Origin: JANMZO01 sp963763135
GTDB lineage: Bacteria > Actinomycetota > Acidimicrobiia > Acidimicrobiales > JANYDT01
Length of the DNA: 64,000 nucleotides
Direction of reading: 5' to 3'
NCBI GenBank assembly: GCA_963763135.1
Contig: CAVXNJ010000004.1
Coordinates: forward strand, 868,001 to 932,000
Shown here piece after piece: positions 62,179-64,000 of the stretch (positions are counted from its first letter, which is position 1; the number at the start of each line of letters is the position of its first letter). Both the position numbers and the translations under genes were made by a program. The notes beneath the pieces were generated by a model that saw only the letters and a program-made list of their open reading frames with translations, had not been told where the DNA came from and made no database searches.

Positions 62179-63678
62179 TCACCGGGTGAAGAGCTGGTCG
62201 ACGGGTCCGAAGTCGTCGGTCAGCACGATCGCGTCACCGATGAACTCGTCGAGCTTCTCCCCATCGAGGAGAACCATCCCTGTCTGGTCGATGTCGGCGG
62301 CCAGCGCCGTCGTCATCCCGGGCAACGCCAACGGCGAGTCGGCTGCGACGACGACGAAGTTCGCACCGATGTCGCCGGAAAACGCATCGGGGTAACTAAG
62401 CACTGCGATGTACTTGAACACCGATTTCACCGTGGCGATCTCCGCCTTGATGAACTTCTGCGGTGGGCTGTCGATCGCGTTCAGCACGTAAAGCCCACCG
62501 GGCTTGAGCACACGTTGGATGTCGGCGGTGACTTCCCGGGTGGCAAGGTGCCATGGGATGGATTGCCCGCCAAACGCATCACCGATGACGACGTCCCAGG
62601 ACTTCGACGGTTCCCGACGCAGGTTCTGCCGGCCATCGCCCGCCACCGTTCGAAGGTCGGGAGCCAACTCGAGTCCGAGGTGCTTCTCATCAAACTTCAC
62701 GAGCTTCGGGTCCACCTCGAAGACGAGGCTCTCCGACCCCGGCCGGGTGGCCTTGAGGTAACGGGGCATGGTGAACCCTCCGCCCCCGATATGAAGCGCG
62801 CGTACCTTCTGCGGGGGAGAGCGCCAGGCATCGATGGCGATCCGAAAGGCCCTCACGTATTCGAACTCGAGATACGTGGGATCATCGACGTCGACCTTGC
62901 TGTGCCAGCCATCATCGAGCACGAGAAGCCGTTTCGAGTCGTCGTTGGAATCGGGTTCGGCCCGAGCACAGAAATACGATGACTCCATCTGACACGGGTC
63001 GCGCCATCCGGTGAGCGCCTGGGCGGACCCGGCACCGATGGCCAAGGCGATGCCGACCACCGTTGCGACGAGGTTTGCGGATGTGGGGGGTGACGTCCGC
63101 AGCGCCGCGGTCAACAGCACGCCCATCGTGATCAACACGGCGCCGGCGATGCCAACGATCACGCGTGATCGAAAATTAGGCACAAGCACGAACCCGGTCA
63201 TAAACGATCCAAGCAACGCGCCAGCGGTGGATATCGCGGAGAGGCCACCGACGGTACGGCCGGTTTGGCGCAAGTCGGTGAGCTTCGCCTTCACGAGGAA
63301 AGGCTGCACGGTCGAAAGAACGGTGGCCGGCAGGAGAAAGACCGCAGCGGTGAGGCCGATCACCGCGGAAGCATCGGTGGACGTCACTTTGGGTCCGAGC
63401 CATCGAAGCAGAGGGATTTCGATAAGCGCGCATATCCCGCCGAGGATCAGGGTGGGACCGACGAGTCGTGAGGGATTCCATCGGTCCGCAATCCGACCGC
63501 CGATCCATGCACCTGCGGCGATGCCGGCCAGGATGACCCCGATGATCGCCGTATAGGTCTCGAGCGTGACACCGACGTACGGGGCCAGCAGTCGGGCGGC
63601 GACGATTTCCAGCACCAGGATCGTGGCCGAGGTTATGAACACGATGAGGCCGATAACTGCTGTCGGTAGACGCCGCAT
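62179..63678 (-). CDS. Membrane-bound spermidine-synthase-like protein
   Basis: 499 residues. About the first 220 residues contain six to eight membrane helices. Then comes a Rossmann aminopropyltransferase-type domain with LHIGGGGFTMPRYL (SAM site), VFEVDPKLVKF and WDVVIGDAFGGQSIPWHL. Such fusions are common in actinobacteria; whether they make polyamines or methylate is not known. The stop is at the edge of the two-copy repeat. Confidence 0.84.
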   Translation of the reverse strand: MRRLPTAVIGLIVFITSATILVLEIVAARLLAPYVGVTLETYTAIIGVILAGIAAGAWIGGRIADRWNPSRLVGPTLILGGICALIEIPLLRWLGPKVTSTDASAVIGLTAAVFLLPATVLSTVQPFLVKAKLTDLRQTGRTVGGLSAISTAGALLGSFMTGFVLVPNFRSRVIVGIAGAVLITMGVLLTAALRTSPPTSANLVATVVGIALAIGAGSAQALTGWRDPCQMESSYFCARAEPDSNDDSKRLLVLDDGWHSKVDVDDPTYLEFEYVRAFRIAIDAWRSPPQKVRALHIGGGGFTMPRYLKATRPGSESLVFEVDPKLVKFDEKHLGLELAPDLRTVAGDGRQNLRREPSKSWDVVIGDAFGGQSIPWHLATREVTADIQRVLKPGGLYVLNAIDSPPQKFIKAEIATVKSVFKYIAVLSYPDAFSGDIGANFVVVAADSPLALPGMTTALAADIDQTGMVLLDGEKLDEFIGDAIVLTDDFGPVDQLFTR

Positions 63679-63865
63679 CAGATGAACGCTACTTCAGGTG
63701 TCACGCTGACCGTGGGCTTCCCGCGAGGCGGGTTTGTATCGGCCATGTTTCCGGTCGATTTCGACGTGTAAACGGAATGCATCATTTTCGCGTCAAGTTG
63801 CTTCGAATCCTTCCAATTTCGAGGCTCACTGCTACGATATCCGAACCTGAAAAGGGGTGATCCAC

Positions 63866-64000
63866 ATGAACGGAAACACCGTTCTGAACGTCAGCCTTAC
63901 TAACAAGGCCAAAGCAATCACGGCTCGCGAACTCGCAAAGTACAAAGAGCGCACGCCCAAGTCCCAGGAACTGAACAGCCGAGCGCAAGCTTCGATGCCA
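63866..64000 (+). CDS. Start of a gene, probably class III aminotransferase (truncated by window end)
   Basis: The first 45 residues are MNGNTVLNVSLTNKAKAI and then ARELAKYKERTPKSQELNSR. ATG 63866 has an AAGGGG site 8 bases upstream. The segment YKERTPKSQELNSRAQASMP looks like the start of glutamate-1-semialdehyde-aminomutase-like class III aminotransferases. Evidence is thin because only 45 residues are visible; the call is tentative. Confidence 0.45.
   Translation, partial: MNGNTVLNVSLTNKAKAITARELAKYKERTPKSQELNSRAQASMP

Noticed and set aside
1..64000. CRISPR, tRNA or rRNA genes, prophage or IS elements
   Set aside because: Repeats found are tandem or dispersed with no spacer pattern; no cloverleaf, transposase or integrase was seen by eye. 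A tRNA search program would be more sensitive.

Overview
The window is about 64 kb of GC-rich actinobacterial chromosome. Gene order and protein style fit the class Acidimicrobiia (Ilumatobacter/Microthrix-like relatives), but this is inference from content and I cannot fix a genus. Supporting observations are the tig-clpP-clpX, folC-ndk-mreBCD-PBP2-rodA-rne-rplU-rpmA-obg-proB and phoH-ybeY-corC-era orders, the Thr/Pro/Ala-rich linkers in exported proteins, and frequent GTG/TTG starts with ATGA gene overlaps. I saw no rRNA, tRNA, CRISPR array, prophage or insertion sequence.

Layout. 1-5.5 kb: end of trigger factor, ClpP and ClpX proteolysis, folC, a tandem repeat array, ndk. 5.6-11.5 kb: cell-elongation operon mreB-mreC-mreD-PBP2-rodA. 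11.5-12.3 kb: a second tandem repeat array. 12.3-18.3 kb: RNase E/G with a structured leader, then rplU, rpmA, obgE and proB. 18.3-25.0 kb (minus strand): a six-gene cassette of a TerB-like/AAA+ ATPase, a membrane-anchored protein, a lipoprotein fusing a solute-binding-like domain to a VWA domain, a membrane coiled-coil protein, a PspA/IM30 protein and a small beta-rich protein. This is the best candidate for an undescribed system, probably for envelope stress. 25.3-32.2 kb: a branched-chain amino-acid-type ABC importer (livF, livG, a degenerate acyl-CoA-synthetase-like membrane protein, livH, livM, livK). 32.3-38.1 kb: TAP-like lipoprotein hydrolase, proA, and a MoxR ATPase/VWA pair. 38.2-46.3 kb: DinB-like protein, dGTPase-like HD protein, a secreted protein, DUF4139 protein, MFS transporter and type II DAHP synthase. 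46.4-54.7 kb (minus): a Tad/Flp pilus operon, divergent from a small excisionase-type HTH gene. 55-64 kb: Nei-type glycosylase, HIT, PhoH, YbeY, CorC-like, Era, nitroreductase, a membrane spermidine-synthase-like protein, and the start of a probable class III aminotransferase.

Two window-wide patterns stand out. First, an intergenic repeat family built round a GGTACCCAAC...GTTGGGTACC core occurs at four loci, twice as long tandem arrays (about 155-bp and 132-bp units). Second, five genes (PBP2, the rne N-terminus, livK, a Thr-rich secreted protein, and the junction before the LysM gene) each carry an apparent single-base frameshift. Several are essential-type genes, so sequence error is as likely as real inactivation.
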